Origin: Pseudomonas siliginis
GTDB lineage: Bacteria > Pseudomonadota > Gammaproteobacteria > Pseudomonadales > Pseudomonadaceae
Length of the DNA stretch: 64,000 bases
Direction of reading: 5' to 3'
Assembly: GCF_019145195.1 (NCBI RefSeq)
Contig: NZ_JAHSTW010000002.1
Span: forward strand, 186,001 to 250,000
This document shows, in pieces, positions 48,395 to 58,739 of the stretch (position 1 is the stretch's first letter; every line of letters starts with the position of its first letter). Below the pieces are notes generated by a model, which worked only from the letters and a program-made list of their open reading frames with translations, ran no database searches and was not told the DNA's origin. Position numbers and translations under genes: made by a program.

Positions 48395-49662
48395 AGCTCA
48401 GCATTCTCGGCGCACGCGTCATCGATCCCAGCAGCGGCCTGGATCAAATCACCGACATCCACGTTGAAGCCTGCAAGATCGTCGCCCTCGGCGCCGCACC
48501 GGCCGGTTTCAGCGCAGTAGAAACCATCGATGCCCAAGGCCTGGTGGCCGCGCCTGGCCTGGTCGACCTCAACGTCGCCCTGCGCGAGCCGGGTTACAGC
48601 CGCAAAGGCTCGATCGTCAGCGAAACCCGCGCCGCCGCTGCCGGTGGCGTGACCAGCCTGTGCTGCCCACCGAAGACCAGACCGGTGCTCGACACCTCAG
48701 CCGTCGCCGAACTGATCCTCGACCGCGCCCGCGAGGCCGGTAACACCAAGGTGTTCCCGATTGGCGCCCTGAGCAAAGGCCTCGACGGGGAACAACTGGC
48801 CGAACTGGTCGCGCTGCGCGACGCCGGTTGCGTGGCGTTCGGCAACGGTCTGGAAAGCTTTCGCAACAGCCGCACCCTGTGCCGGGCGCTGGAATATGCG
48901 GCGACTTTCGACCTGACGGTGATCTTCAACTCGCAGGATCACGATCTGGCCGAGGGCGGTCTGGCCCACGAAGGCGCGGTCGCCAGTTTCCTTGGCCTGC
49001 CGGGCATCCCGGAAACCGCCGAAACCGTGGCGCTGGCTCGCGATCTGCTGCTGGTCGAGCAGACCGGCGTGCGTGCGCATTTCAGCCAGCTGACCAGTGC
49101 GCGCGGTGTGGCGCTGATTGCCCAGGCCCAGGCCCGTGGCTTGAAGGTAACGGCGGATGTTGCGTTGTATCAGCTGATCCTGACTGACGAAGCGCTGATA
49201 GACTTCAACAGCCTCTACCACGTGCAACCGCCGCTGCGCACCCGCGCCGACCGCGATGGCCTGCGTGAGGCAGTGAAGTCCGGGGTGGTTTCGGCGATCT
49301 CCAGCCATCACCAGCCCCACGAGCGCGACGCCAAACTGGCACCGTTCGGCGCCACCGAGCCTGGCATCAGCAGTGTTGAGTTGCTGCTGCCGCTGGCGAT
49401 GACGCTGGTCGAGGATGGTTTGCTCGACTTGCCGACGCTGCTGGCACGTCTCAGCGCAGGTCCGGCCGAAGCCCTGCGCCTGCCGGCGGGCAAACTGGCG
49501 GTAGGCGGCGCGGCGGATATCGTGCTGTTCGATCCGAAGTCATCGACGGTGGCCGGTGAACACTGGCTGTCGAAGGGCGAGAACTGCCCGTTCATCGGGC
49601 ACAGTCTGCCGGGCGTGGTGCGCTATACGCTGGTGGATGGGCGGATTACCCACCAGGCATGA
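48391..49662 (+). CDS. pyrC': inactive dihydroorotase homologue PyrC'
   Basis: Protein of 423 residues with the amidohydrolase fold but without the metal-binding HxH: the position is [10 protein letters not shown] where active enzymes have DxHxHLREPG. This is the PyrC' structural partner of PyrB in pseudomonads. GTG start at 48391 overlaps the pyrB stop, giving translational coupling. Confidence 0.95.
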   Translation: MKLSILGARVIDPSSGLDQITDIHVEACKIVALGAAPAGFSAVETIDAQGLVAAPGLVDLNVALREPGYSRKGSIVSETRAAAAGGVTSLCCPPKTRPVLDTSAVAELILDRAREAGNTKVFPIGALSKGLDGEQLAELVALRDAGCVAFGNGLESFRNSRTLCRALEYAATFDLTVIFNSQDHDLAEGGLAHEGAVASFLGLPGIPETAETVALARDLLLVEQTGVRAHFSQLTSARGVALIAQAQARGLKVTADVALYQLILTDEALIDFNSLYHVQPPLRTRADRDGLREAVKSGVVSAISSHHQPHERDAKLAPFGATEPGISSVELLLPLAMTLVEDGLLDLPTLLARLSAGPAEALRLPAGKLAVGGAADIVLFDPKSSTVAGEHWLSKGENCPFIGHSLPGVVRYTLVDGRITHQA

Positions 49663-49680
49663 CCTGCTGCTGAGGGAGAT

Positions 49681-49811
49681 TGTGGCGAGGGGATTTATCC
49701 CCGTTCGGCTGCGTAGCAGTCGCGAAGCCATTGCACGCGGTGGAGCAAATCCACCGCGTTCTCGGATTCAGGACCGCTTCGCGGCCCAACGGGGATAAAT
49801 CCCCTCGCCAC
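49681..49811. repeat. family B inverted repeat pair
   Basis: Arms TGTGGCGAGGGGATTTATCC and GGATAAATCCCCTCGCCACT around about 90 nt, between pyrC' and the convergent TM2 gene. Confidence 0.9.
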
Positions 49812-49814
49812 TAC

Positions 49815-50249
49815 TTACTGGAAGGCGCCGCGATTCTGCGCGTTGCGCACCGACACCTGATCGTTCAGCGTCCAGAAGTCATACAGCACGCCAATAAAGA
49901 ACAACCCGCCGGTCAGCAGATACAGCAGGCCGCTGATCCATTTGCCCTGATACATCCGGTGTACGCCGAACACACCGAGGAAGGTCAGCAGAATCCACGC
50001 GACGTTGTACTCGATCGGCCCGGCAGCAAAGCGCAGATCCGCTTCGCGATCCATCGCCGGGATCAGAAACAGGTCGATCAGCCAGCCAATCCCCAGCAAA
50101 CCGAAGGTGAAGAACCAGATCGTCCCGGTCACCGGTTTGCCGTAATAAAAGCGGTGCGCGCCAGTGAATCCGAAAATCCACAGCAGGTAGCCGATGACTT
50201 TGCTGTGAGTGTCTTTTTCTTTCACGCGGGGGAGCTGATAGCTGTTCAT
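49815..50249 (-). CDS. TM2 domain membrane protein
   Basis: Protein of 144 residues with two copies of the TM2 motif: GYLLWIFGFTGAHRFYYGKPVTG then a second LTFLGVFGVHRMYQGKWISG, each followed by a hydrophobic helix. Small inner-membrane protein, function unknown. The ATG (50249) has GAGG upstream; the longer frame to 50450 covers promoter DNA. Monocistronic. Confidence 0.88.
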   Translation of the reverse strand: MNSYQLPRVKEKDTHSKVIGYLLWIFGFTGAHRFYYGKPVTGTIWFFTFGLLGIGWLIDLFLIPAMDREADLRFAAGPIEYNVAWILLTFLGVFGVHRMYQGKWISGLLYLLTGGLFFIGVLYDFWTLNDQVSVRNAQNRGAFQ

Positions 50250-50497
50250 TAAGACCTCATTGCACTCGATAGATAAATATTCTTCATTTCTTTGTGACTT
50301 TTTTACAGGTGGCCGACGTATGGCAAATGTTACCGTTGCTAGCGCGAAACCCTTGTAGAACCTGACTTCTGTCGGACAATTGCGTACTTTTTGAGCGTTT
50401 TTGGTTCCGTAGCCGGCGGAATGAATCGATGAACGGCCTCGGAACGGCAAAAAAAGCTGTTATAAAGTTGCGCGCTATCACTTATGAGCCACGCCTA

Positions 50498-51115
50498 ATG
50501 CGACCATTTTTCAAGACATGGCTGACTATTTGCCTATTAATGCCACTGGCCGCCCACGCCACCAATCGTGAGCAACGTCTTCCTAACGTCAACGGCTTCA
50601 CCCCAAAATCCCATGCTTCGGCTCCTTCGAGCAAAAGCAGCAAGAGCAAGACCACCACGCTGAGCAGCAAGAGCCGCAGCAAGCTGGTGCCACCGATGGC
50701 GAGCAAGGAAAGCAGCAATGTGCTGAGCCGTGCGGTAAACGTCCTCGGTACACCTTATCGTTGGGGCGGCAGCAGCCCAAGTAAAGGCTTCGATTGTAGC
50801 GGTCTGGTGAAATATGCGTTCAACGACGCTACGTTCGACCTGCCACGCACCTCCAACGCCATGGCCAGCGGTCACGGCGAGAAAGTCGAGCGCAAGGATC
50901 TGAAGCCGGGCGATCTGATTTTCTTCAACATCAAGAGCCGTCGGGTCAATCACGTTGCCATCTACCTGGGCAACGACCGCTTCATCCACGCCCCGCGCCG
51001 GGGCAAAGCGGTGAGCATTGACACGCTGAACAAGCCGTACTGGGAAAAGCATTACGTCGTCGCCAAACGCGTGTTGCCGAAAGAACAACAGCAACTGCGC
51101 GTAGTCCAGCGCTGA
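50498..51115 (+). CDS. NlpC/P60 family cell-wall peptidase
   Basis: Secreted protein of 205 residues. Signal peptide (ends LAAHA), then a serine/lysine-rich linker, then an NlpC/P60 domain with catalytic Cys100 in FDCSGLVKYAF and histidines in VNHVAIYLG and RFIHAP. It likely cleaves peptidoglycan stem peptides. The ATG at 50498 gives a clean signal peptide; earlier in-frame codons overlap the TM2 promoter region. Confidence 0.92.
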   Translation: MRPFFKTWLTICLLMPLAAHATNREQRLPNVNGFTPKSHASAPSSKSSKSKTTTLSSKSRSKLVPPMASKESSNVLSRAVNVLGTPYRWGGSSPSKGFDCSGLVKYAFNDATFDLPRTSNAMASGHGEKVERKDLKPGDLIFFNIKSRRVNHVAIYLGNDRFIHAPRRGKAVSIDTLNKPYWEKHYVVAKRVLPKEQQQLRVVQR

Positions 51116-51155
51116 GCTGTTTGATCTCCTGAATCAGCTTCAGCAGTACCGGCCT

Positions 51156-51242
51156 TTTTCGCGAGCAGGCTCGCTCCCACAGAAGAATGCATTCCAGCTG
51201 AAGGAATGCGGTTTGATGTGGGAGCGAGCCTGCTCGCGAAGG
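51156..51242. repeat. family A REP inverted pair
   Basis: Facing family A palindromes between the convergent NlpC and pilT genes, with an inner spacer carrying GAATGCATTCC and a further GGAATGCGG. Confidence 0.9.
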
Positions 51243-51266
51243 GGCCGGCAGCCGCACCAGCGACCC

Positions 51267-52301
51267 TCAGAAATTATCTGGCGTGCGCGCCTTCTCCCGC
51301 GCATGCTCGCGGCTGATCAAGCCCTTGGTCACCAGATCCTTCAGGCACATATCGAGTGTCTGCATTCCCAACGACCCACCGGTCTGAATCGCCGAATACA
51401 TCTGCGCCACCTTGTCCTCGCGGATGAGGTTACGGATCGCCGATGTCCCGAGCATGATTTCATGCGCCGCCACCCGCCCGCCGCCGATCTTCTTGATCAA
51501 CGTCTGCGACACCACCGCCAGCAACGACTCCGACAGCATCGAACGCACCATCGATTTCTCGTCGCCGGGAAACACGTCGACCACGCGGTCGATGGTCTTC
51601 GCCGCCGAGGTCGTGTGCAGCGTGCCGAACACCAGATGCCCGGTCTCAGCGGCGGTCAGCGCCAAGCGAATGGTTTCCAGATCACGCATTTCGCCGACCA
51701 GGATCACGTCCGGGTCTTCACGCAAGGCCGAGCGCAGTGCGGTGGCGAAGCTGCGGGTATCGCGATGAACTTCGCGCTGATTGATCAGGCATTTGCGCGA
51801 TTCATGGACGAACTCGATGGGGTCTTCGATGGTGAGAATGTGGTGATGGCGATGGGTGTTGAGGTAATCGATCATCGCCGCCAGCGTGGTCGATTTGCCG
51901 GAGCCGGTCGGCCCGGTGACCAGCACCAAACCGCGCGGCGCATCAGTGATCTTGCGGAAAACATCGCCCATGGCGAGGTCTTCCATGCTCAGCACTTTCG
52001 ACGGGATGGTGCGGAACACCGCGCCGGCGCCACGGTTCTGGTTAAAGGCGTTGACCCGAAAGCGCGCCACGCCGGGTACATCGAAGGAAAAATCCGTTTC
52101 CAGATTTTTCTCGAATTCGATGCGCTGGGTGTCGTTCATGATGTCGTAGATCAGATCGTGCACTTGCTTGTGATCCAGCGCCGGCAGATTGATCCGTCGC
52201 ACGTCACCATCTACACGGATCATCGGCGGCAGGCCGGCCGACAGGTGCAGGTCGGAAGCGCCCTGTTTGGCGCTGAAGGCCAGCAGTTCAGTGATATCCA
52301 T
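51267..52301 (-). CDS. pilT: type IV pilus retraction ATPase PilT
   Basis: Secretion-type ATPase of 344 residues driving pilus depolymerisation. Seen: Walker A GPTGSGKSTTLAAM, ALREDPDVILVGEMRD (Walker B and acidic box), HTTSAAKTIDRVVDVFP and the retraction signature AIRNLIRED. ATG at 52301 with GAGGG. PilU, adjacent in P. aeruginosa, is not found here; the next gene is NlpC/P60 on the other strand. Confidence 0.97.
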   Translation of the reverse strand: MDITELLAFSAKQGASDLHLSAGLPPMIRVDGDVRRINLPALDHKQVHDLIYDIMNDTQRIEFEKNLETDFSFDVPGVARFRVNAFNQNRGAGAVFRTIPSKVLSMEDLAMGDVFRKITDAPRGLVLVTGPTGSGKSTTLAAMIDYLNTHRHHHILTIEDPIEFVHESRKCLINQREVHRDTRSFATALRSALREDPDVILVGEMRDLETIRLALTAAETGHLVFGTLHTTSAAKTIDRVVDVFPGDEKSMVRSMLSESLLAVVSQTLIKKIGGGRVAAHEIMLGTSAIRNLIREDKVAQMYSAIQTGGSLGMQTLDMCLKDLVTKGLISREHAREKARTPDNF

Positions 52302-52357
52302 AGCGTCCCTCAATTCCAGTAGAATGCCGCGAATCTACAGACCGCCGGCGCCTCTTG

Positions 52358-53044
52358 ATGTCCACGATAGCAGACAACATCCTTCAGGTTAGTTCGCGCA
52401 TCCAGGCAGCAGCGAAAGCTGCGCACCGCGACGAAAACAGCATCCATTTGCTCGCCGTGAGCAAGACCAAACCCGCCCAGGCCCTGCGTGAAGCCTATGC
52501 CGCCGGCCTGCGCGACTTCGGCGAGAACTACTTGCAGGAAGCCTTGGGCAAACAGCTGGAGCTGGCCGACCTGCCCTTGATCTGGCACTTCATCGGCCCC
52601 ATTCAATCGAACAAGACTCGCGCGATTGCCGAGCATTTCGACTGGGTGCACTCCGTGGATCGTCTGAAAATTGCCCAACGCCTGTCCGAACAACGCCCGG
52701 CCGAACTGCCGCCCCTGAACATCTGCATTCAGGTCAATGTCAGTGGCGAAGCGAGCAAATCCGGTTGCACCCCGGCCGATCTGCCGGCGCTGGCCGAGGC
52801 CATCAGCGCCCTGCCCCGGCTGAAATTGCGCGGACTGATGGCGATTCCCGAGCCGACCGAAGAGCGCGCTGAACAGGACGCTGCCTTCGCCGCCGTGCAG
52901 ACATTGCAGGCGAGCCTCGCTCTGCCGCTCGACACACTGTCCATGGGCATGAGCCACGATCTCGAGTCGGCCATCGCCCAAGGCGCTACCTGGGTGCGGA
53001 TCGGTACCGCGCTGTTTGGCGCCAGAGATTATTCCCAGTCTTGA
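52358..53044 (+). CDS. yggS: PLP homeostasis protein YggS
   Basis: PLP-binding barrel of 228 residues, controls free pyridoxal phosphate and amino-acid pools. Seen: LLAVSKTKPAQALREAY with the Schiff-base lysine, FGENYLQEALGK, WHFIGPIQSNK and SMGMSHDLESAIAQGATWVRIGTALFG. ATG at 52358. proC follows after 23 nt. Confidence 0.96.
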   Translation: MSTIADNILQVSSRIQAAAKAAHRDENSIHLLAVSKTKPAQALREAYAAGLRDFGENYLQEALGKQLELADLPLIWHFIGPIQSNKTRAIAEHFDWVHSVDRLKIAQRLSEQRPAELPPLNICIQVNVSGEASKSGCTPADLPALAEAISALPRLKLRGLMAIPEPTEERAEQDAAFAAVQTLQASLALPLDTLSMGMSHDLESAIAQGATWVRIGTALFGARDYSQS

Positions 53045-53067
53045 ACGTTTCCAGATAAGGACCACAC

Positions 53068-53886
53068 ATGAGCAACACACGTATTGCGTTTATCGGTGCG
53101 GGCAACATGGCGGCCAGTCTGATTGGCGGCTTGCGCGCCAAAGGTCTGGAAGCGGCGCAGATCCGCGCCAGCGATCCGGGCGAAGACACCCGTGCCAAGG
53201 TCAGCGCCGAACACGGCATCGAAACCTTCGCTGACAACGCCCAGGCCATCGACGGCGTCGATGTCATCGTCCTGGCGGTCAAGCCACAGGCGATGAAAGC
53301 CGTGTGCGAGGCGATTCGCCCAAGCCTGAAGCCCAACCAACTGGTGGTGTCGATCGCCGCCGGCATTACCTGCGCGAGCATGACCGCGTGGCTCGGCGAA
53401 CAGCCAATCGTGCGCTGCATGCCGAACACTCCGGCGCTGCTGCGTCAGGGTGTCAGCGGCCTGTACGCGACCAGCGAAGTGAGCACCGAGCAGCGCCAGC
53501 AAGCCGAAGAGCTGCTGTCCGCCGTCGGCATCGCCCTGTGGCTGGAAGAAGAACAGCAACTGGACGCGGTCACCGCAGTGTCCGGCTCCGGCCCGGCGTA
53601 CTTCTTCCTGCTGATCGAAGCGATGACCGCCGCCGGCGTCAAACTTGGCCTGCCAAAAGAGATCGCTGAGCAACTGACCGTGCAGACCGCCTTGGGCGCC
53701 GCGCACATGGCGGTGTCCAGCGATGTCGATGCCGCCGAACTGCGTCGCCGCGTGACCTCGCCGAATGGCACCACGGAAGCTGCGATCAAATCATTCCAGG
53801 CTGGCGGCTTCGAAGCGCTGGTTGAAACCGCACTCGGCGCCGCCGCGCACCGCTCGGCCGAAATGGCCGAACAACTGGGCAAATAA
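53068..53886 (+). CDS. proC: pyrroline-5-carboxylate reductase
   Basis: NAD(P)H enzyme of 272 residues making proline. N-terminal Rossmann fold IAFIGAGNMAASLIGG, VKPQAMKAV, PNTPALLRQGVSG and AVSGSGPAYFFLLIEAM. AAGGA ribosome-binding site. Member of a yggS-proC-yggT operon. Confidence 0.97.
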   Translation: MSNTRIAFIGAGNMAASLIGGLRAKGLEAAQIRASDPGEDTRAKVSAEHGIETFADNAQAIDGVDVIVLAVKPQAMKAVCEAIRPSLKPNQLVVSIAAGITCASMTAWLGEQPIVRCMPNTPALLRQGVSGLYATSEVSTEQRQQAEELLSAVGIALWLEEEQQLDAVTAVSGSGPAYFFLLIEAMTAAGVKLGLPKEIAEQLTVQTALGAAHMAVSSDVDAAELRRRVTSPNGTTEAAIKSFQAGGFEALVETALGAAAHRSAEMAEQLGK

Positions 53887-53897
53887 AGGAGCCTTAC

Positions 53898-54488
53898 ATG
53901 ATCGGATTGAACACCGCAGCGGTTTACGTGCTGCAAACCCTCGGCAGCCTGTACCTGCTGATCGTGCTGCTGCGCTTCGTCCTGCAACTGGTGCGGGCGA
54001 ACTTCTACAACCCGCTGTGCCAGTTCGTGGTCAAGGCCACTCAGCCGCTGCTCAAGCCTTTGCGCCGGATCATCCCGAGCCTGTTCGGCCTCGACATGTC
54101 GTCGCTGGTGCTGGCGATTCTGGTGCAACTGCTGCTGATGGCGCTGACCCTGCTGCTGACCTACGGCACCACTGGCAACCCGCTGCAACTGGTGATCTGG
54201 TCGCTGATCGGCGTCACTGCACTGTTCCTGAAGATCTTCTTCTTCGCCCTGATCATCAGCGTGATCCTGTCGTGGGTCGCACCGGGCAGCCACAATCCGG
54301 GCGCTGAGCTGGTCAACCAGATCTGTGAACCGGCGCTGGCACCGTTCCGCCGCTTCCTGCCGAACCTCGGTGGCCTGGATCTGTCGCCGATCTTCGCTTT
54401 CCTTGCGCTGAAATTGATCGACATGCTGGTGATCAACAATCTGGCGGCGATGACGATGATGCCGGAGATTCTGCGTTTGCTGATGTAA
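53898..54488 (+). CDS. yggT: YggT family membrane protein
   Basis: Integral membrane protein of 196 residues with two repeated YggT units, each a pair of helices (first around residues 10-90, second around 95-190, both containing a P-L-L-K-P-L or A-P-F-R-R-F element). Function uncertain; linked to osmotic tolerance in relatives. Starts 11 nt after proC with AAGGAG upstream. Confidence 0.92.
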   Translation: MIGLNTAAVYVLQTLGSLYLLIVLLRFVLQLVRANFYNPLCQFVVKATQPLLKPLRRIIPSLFGLDMSSLVLAILVQLLLMALTLLLTYGTTGNPLQLVIWSLIGVTALFLKIFFFALIISVILSWVAPGSHNPGAELVNQICEPALAPFRRFLPNLGGLDLSPIFAFLALKLIDMLVINNLAAMTMMPEILRLLM

Positions 54489-54522
54489 GCCAGTGCGTTC
54501 GGTCTGACTGACCGAGTCGCCT

Positions 54523-54590
54523 TTTTCGCGAGCAGGCTCGCTCCCACATTGGAATGCATTTCAACTGTGGGAGCGAGCCTGCTCGCGAAT
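54523..54590. repeat. family A REP inverted pair
   Basis: Facing family A palindromes between yggT and metX. Confidence 0.9.
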
Positions 54591-54635
54591 GGCTGCACCT
54601 CGGTCCGAAGCGAAAACGCCGGACCTGATCGTTGC

Positions 54636-54664
54636 TTGCCGCTAACCCCCCCGGTCTTTAGACT
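54636..54664 (+). promoter_or_regulatory. probable promoter of metX
   Basis: TTGCCG and TAGACT separated by 17 nt, about 30 nt before the metX start codon. I see no SAM riboswitch in the short leader. Confidence 0.5.
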
Positions 54665-54693
54665 TACGCCTCATTTCAACGAGAGCAGGGTCG

Positions 54694-55833
54694 ATGCCAA
54701 CTGCCTTTCCCGCCGATTCTGTTGGTCTGGTAACGCCGCAAACCGCGCATTTCAGCGAACCGCTGACGCTGGCCTGTGGGCGTTCGCTGGCCGCTTATGA
54801 CCTGATTTATGAAACCTACGGCACGCTGAACGCCCAGGCGAGCAACGCCGTGCTGATCTGCCACGCGCTGTCCGGTCATCATCACGCCGCTGGTTATCAC
54901 AGCGTCGATGACCGCAAGCCCGGTTGGTGGGACAGCTGCATCGGCCCCGGCAAGCCGATCGACACCAACAAGTTCTACGTGGTCAGTCTGAACAACCTCG
55001 GCGGCTGCAACGGTTCTACCGGCCCGAGCAGCGTCAACCCGGAAACCGGCAAGCCGTTCGGCGCCGACTTCCCGGTGCTCACCGTGGAAGACTGGGTGCA
55101 CAGCCAGGCGCGCCTGGCTGACCTGCTCGGCATCGGCCAGTGGGCGGCAGTGATCGGCGGCAGCCTCGGCGGCATGCAGGCCCTGCAATGGACCATCACC
55201 TACCCGGATCGCGTGCGGCACTGCCTGGCGATCGCCTCGGCGCCTAAATTGTCGGCGCAGAACATCGCCTTCAACGAAGTCGCGCGTCAGGCGATCCTCA
55301 CCGATCCGGAATTCCACGGCGGCTCGTTCCAGGAAGCCGGCGTGATCCCCAAGCGCGGGCTGATGCTGGCGCGCATGGTCGGGCACATCACCTATCTGTC
55401 CGACGACTCCATGGGTGAGAAATTCGGCCGTGGCCTGAAGAACGAAAAGCTCAACTACGACTTCCACAGTGTCGAGTTCCAGGTCGAAAGCTACCTGCGT
55501 TATCAGGGCGAAGAGTTCTCCGGGCGCTTCGACGCCAATACCTATCTGCTGATGACCAAGGCGCTGGATTACTTCGATCCGGCGGCGAACTTCGACGATG
55601 ATCTGGCGAAAACCTTCGAAAACGCCACGGCCAAGTTCTGCGTGATGTCATTCACCACCGACTGGCGCTTCTCCCCTGCACGCTCGCGCGAGCTCGTGGA
55701 TGCGTTGATGGCCGCGCGCAAGGACGTCAGCTATCTGGAAATCGATGCGCCGCAAGGCCACGACGCCTTCCTGATTCCGATCCCGCGTTACTTGCAGGCG
55801 TTCGGCAATTACATGAACCGCATTTCGTTGTGA
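54694..55833 (+). CDS. metX: homoserine O-acyltransferase (succinyl type likely)
   Basis: Alpha/beta hydrolase of 379 residues in methionine synthesis, activating homoserine. Nucleophile in [19 protein letters not shown]; catalytic histidine in [28 protein letters not shown] is family specific. In pseudomonads MetX uses succinyl-CoA although named for acetyl transfer. It is followed by metW, its usual partner, after 7 nt. Confidence 0.95.
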   Translation: MPTAFPADSVGLVTPQTAHFSEPLTLACGRSLAAYDLIYETYGTLNAQASNAVLICHALSGHHHAAGYHSVDDRKPGWWDSCIGPGKPIDTNKFYVVSLNNLGGCNGSTGPSSVNPETGKPFGADFPVLTVEDWVHSQARLADLLGIGQWAAVIGGSLGGMQALQWTITYPDRVRHCLAIASAPKLSAQNIAFNEVARQAILTDPEFHGGSFQEAGVIPKRGLMLARMVGHITYLSDDSMGEKFGRGLKNEKLNYDFHSVEFQVESYLRYQGEEFSGRFDANTYLLMTKALDYFDPAANFDDDLAKTFENATAKFCVMSFTTDWRFSPARSRELVDALMAARKDVSYLEIDAPQGHDAFLIPIPRYLQAFGNYMNRISL

Positions 55834-55840
55834 GAAAGCC

Positions 55841-56461
55841 ATGAGAGCTGATCTGGAAATCATCCAGGAATGGATCCCCGCCGGCAGCCGCGTCCTCGAC
55901 CTGGGTTGCGGTGACGGCGAGCTGCTGACCTGGCTGCGCGACAACAAGAACGTCACCGGTTATGGCCTGGAAAACGACGCCGACAACATCGCCGAGTGCG
56001 TGGCCAAGGGCATCAACGTCATCGAGCAGGATCTGGACAAAGGCCTGGGCAATTTTGCCAGCAACAGTTTCGACATCGTCGTCATGACCCAGGCCCTGCA
56101 AGCGGTGCATTACCCGGACAAGATCCTCGACGAAATGCTCCGGGTCGGCCGGCAGTGCATCATCACCTTCCCCAATTTCGGCCACTGGCGCTGCCGCTGG
56201 TACCTGGCGAGCAAGGGCCGCATGCCGGTCTCGGAATTCCTGCCCTACACCTGGTACAACACGCCGAACATTCACTTCTGCACCTTCGAGGACTTCGAAG
56301 AGCTGTGCCGCGAACGTGACGCCAAGGTCATTGATCGGCTTGCCGTGGATCAACAGCACCGCCACGGGTGGGCCAGTAAGCTATGGCCTAATCTGTTAGG
56401 TGAAATCGGTATCTACCGCGTCAGCAGTCCGCAGTTGGCGGACCACCGAGTCGCGGTCTGA
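55841..56461 (+). CDS. metW: methionine biosynthesis protein MetW
   Basis: Protein of 206 residues with class I SAM-methyltransferase fold (VLDLGCGDGELLTWL, FDIVVMTQALQAVHYPD, GRQCIITFPNFGHW). It pairs genetically with metX and is needed for full acyltransferase function in Pseudomonas; its own methylation target is unclear. Ribosome-binding site GAGAAAG. Confidence 0.94.
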   Translation: MRADLEIIQEWIPAGSRVLDLGCGDGELLTWLRDNKNVTGYGLENDADNIAECVAKGINVIEQDLDKGLGNFASNSFDIVVMTQALQAVHYPDKILDEMLRVGRQCIITFPNFGHWRCRWYLASKGRMPVSEFLPYTWYNTPNIHFCTFEDFEELCRERDAKVIDRLAVDQQHRHGWASKLWPNLLGEIGIYRVSSPQLADHRVAV

Positions 56462-56487
56462 GCCTGGGCATTTGAAGGAGCACGAAC

Positions 56488-56922
56488 ATGAGTCGTCTAG
56501 CGTTGCTGTTACTCACCGCCTGCCTGAGCGCCAGCGCCATGGCGGCGGACGCCATCAAAGGTGAACGCAAGGAAACCTTCGGCGACATCACGGTGCACTA
56601 CAACACGTTCAACTCGACGTTCCTGCAACCGGACATCGCCAAGGCTGCCGAGCTGATCCGCAGCAAGAATCAGGGCGTGATCAACGTCTCGGTGGTCAAG
56701 GACGGCAAACCGGTGATCGCCAGCGTCACCGGCACGATCAAGGATCTGACCAGCAACAGCGTGGCGCTGAAATTCCGCCAGGTCACCGAACAGGGCGCGA
56801 TCTACTACATCGCCCAGTACCCGGTGCCGCAGCAGGAAACCCGCACCTTTGAAATCAAGGTGCAGAATGGCGACAAGATCAACACCATCAATTTCAACCA
56901 AGAACTCTTTCCCGGCGAATGA
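56488..56922 (+). CDS. DUF4426 domain protein
   Basis: Secreted or periplasmic protein of 144 residues with a signal peptide (ends SASAMA). The mature part is beta-rich ([18 protein letters not shown], then [14 protein letters not shown]). This is the DUF4426 pattern, a family always found next to metXW in pseudomonads as I recall it; function unknown. Stop overlaps the rdgB start (ATGA). Confidence 0.85.
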   Translation: MSRLALLLLTACLSASAMAADAIKGERKETFGDITVHYNTFNSTFLQPDIAKAAELIRSKNQGVINVSVVKDGKPVIASVTGTIKDLTSNSVALKFRQVTEQGAIYYIAQYPVPQQETRTFEIKVQNGDKINTINFNQELFPGE

Positions 56923-57515
56923 TGAACATCAAGCAGCTCGTACTGGCCAGCCATAACGCCGGCAAACTCAAAGAACTCCAGGCCATGCTCGGCGACTCGG
57001 TGCAACTGCGCTCGATTGGCGAGTGGAGCAAGGTCGAGCCGGAAGAAACCGGCCTGTCGTTTGTCGAGAACGCGATCCTCAAGGCCCGCAATGCCGCGCG
57101 CATTTCCGGGCTGCCGGCACTGGCCGACGACTCCGGGCTGGCAGTGGATTTCCTTGGCGGTGCGCCGGGCATCTATTCGGCGCGTTATGCCGACGACCAG
57201 GGCGATGCGGCGAACAACGCCAAACTGCTCGATGCGCTGAAGGAAGTGCCGCAAGCAGAGCGCGGCGCGCAATTCGTTTGCGTATTGGCGCTGGTGCGTC
57301 ACGCCGATGATCCGTTGCCGATTCTCTGCGAAGGCCTGTGGCACGGACGCATCCTCACCGCTGCCAGCGGCGAGCACGGCTTCGGTTATGACCCGCTGTT
57401 CTGGGTGCCGGAGCGCGACTGCTCCAGCGCCGAACTGAGCCCGGCCGACAAGAACCAGATCAGCCACCGCGCCCGTGCAATGGATCTGCTGCGCCAGCGT
57501 CTGGGCTTGAAATGA
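56919..57515 (+). CDS. rdgB: XTP/dITP diphosphatase
   Basis: House-cleaning nucleotidase of 198 residues removing non-canonical purine triphosphates. Seen: [56 protein letters not shown] and a C-terminal SHRARAM. Two adjacent ATGs (56919, 56922). Overlaps hemW by 4 nt. Confidence 0.96.
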   Translation: MMNIKQLVLASHNAGKLKELQAMLGDSVQLRSIGEWSKVEPEETGLSFVENAILKARNAARISGLPALADDSGLAVDFLGGAPGIYSARYADDQGDAANNAKLLDALKEVPQAERGAQFVCVLALVRHADDPLPILCEGLWHGRILTAASGEHGFGYDPLFWVPERDCSSAELSPADKNQISHRARAMDLLRQRLGLK

Positions 57516-58717
57516 CCACTGATTCTTGCGCGTCGTCGCTGATCATCGGCGGCGCCGCGTCCTCGCCTCGGGCACCGCTGCCAACCCTGCCGCCCCTGGC
57601 GCTGTACATCCACATTCCGTGGTGTGTGCGCAAATGCCCCTATTGCGATTTCAACTCGCACACCGCCAGCCCGGTGCTGCCGGAGCAGGAATACGTCGAC
57701 GCGCTGCTGGCCGATCTCGATCAGGATCTGCATGCGGTGTATGGCCGTGAGCTGACCTCGATTTTCTTCGGTGGCGGGACGCCGAGCCTGTTCAGCGCCG
57801 AAGCCCTCGGGCGGTTGTTGAAGGGTGTCGAGCAGCGCATCCCGTTCGCCGCCGACATCGAAATCACCCTTGAGGCAAATCCGGGCACCTTCGAGCAGGA
57901 GAAGTTTGTCGCCTATCGCAAGCTGGGGATCAATCGGCTATCAATCGGTATCCAGAGCTTTCAGCAGGACAAGCTTGAGGCCCTTGGCCGCATCCACAAC
58001 GGTGACGAAGCCGTGCGTGCGGCGGGCATGGCGCGGCAGGCCGGGTTCGATAACTTCAACCTCGACTTGATGCACGGTTTGCCCGATCAGTCGCTGGACG
58101 ATGCCTTGAGCGATCTGCGCCAGGCCATTGCGCTGAAACCGACGCACATTTCCTGGTATCAACTGACGCTGGAGCCCAATACGGTGTTCTGGAATCAGCC
58201 GCCAGTGCTGCCGGAAGACGACACGCTGTGGGACATTCAGGAAGCCGGCCAGGCGCTGCTGGCCGAGCACGGATACGCGCAATACGAAGTGTCGGCTTAT
58301 GCCCAGGCCGGGCGACCGGCGCGGCATAACCTCAATTACTGGAGTTTTGGCGACTTCATCGGCATCGGCGCCGGCGCCCATGGCAAGCTGAGTCACCCGG
58401 ACGGGCGCATCGTGCGCACATGGAAAACCCGCCTGCCGAAGGACTATCTGAATCCCGCGAAGAGCTTTCAGGCTGGCGAGAAATCCCTGAGCAATGACGA
58501 GATGCCGTTCGAGTTCCTGATGAACGCCCTGCGCCTGACTGCCGGGGTCGAATCGCGCCTGTATCCGGAACGCACCGGCCTGTCGCTGGAGACCCTCGCC
58601 GAAGGCCGGCGCGAAGCCGAACAAAGCGGCCTGTTGCAGGTCGAACCGTCACGCCTGGCGGCGACCGAACGCGGCCAGCTGTTCCTCAACGACTTGCTGC
58701 AACAATTTCTGAACTGA
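57512..58717 (+). CDS. hemW: radical SAM haem chaperone HemW
   Basis: Radical SAM protein of 401 residues, coproporphyrinogen-oxidase-like but a haem chaperone. Cluster cysteines C38, C42 and C45 in [27 protein letters not shown] (SAM-binding), GIQSFQ, and the C-terminal HemN-like domain. The start overlaps rdgB (ATGA), so the N-terminal 28 residues before the first strand are accepted as real. Symbol given by family; the anaerobic HemN is longer. Confidence 0.93.
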   Translation: MTTDSCASSLIIGGAASSPRAPLPTLPPLALYIHIPWCVRKCPYCDFNSHTASPVLPEQEYVDALLADLDQDLHAVYGRELTSIFFGGGTPSLFSAEALGRLLKGVEQRIPFAADIEITLEANPGTFEQEKFVAYRKLGINRLSIGIQSFQQDKLEALGRIHNGDEAVRAAGMARQAGFDNFNLDLMHGLPDQSLDDALSDLRQAIALKPTHISWYQLTLEPNTVFWNQPPVLPEDDTLWDIQEAGQALLAEHGYAQYEVSAYAQAGRPARHNLNYWSFGDFIGIGAGAHGKLSHPDGRIVRTWKTRLPKDYLNPAKSFQAGEKSLSNDEMPFEFLMNALRLTAGVESRLYPERTGLSLETLAEGRREAEQSGLLQVEPSRLAATERGQLFLNDLLQQFLN

Positions 58718-58739
58718 CTTCAGCTCAAAGGGAAAACGC

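Noticed and set aside
54595-54693. SAM riboswitch before metX
   Set aside because: The gap after the REP pair is only about 100 nt, contains a promoter-like pair of boxes, and shows no riboswitch core.
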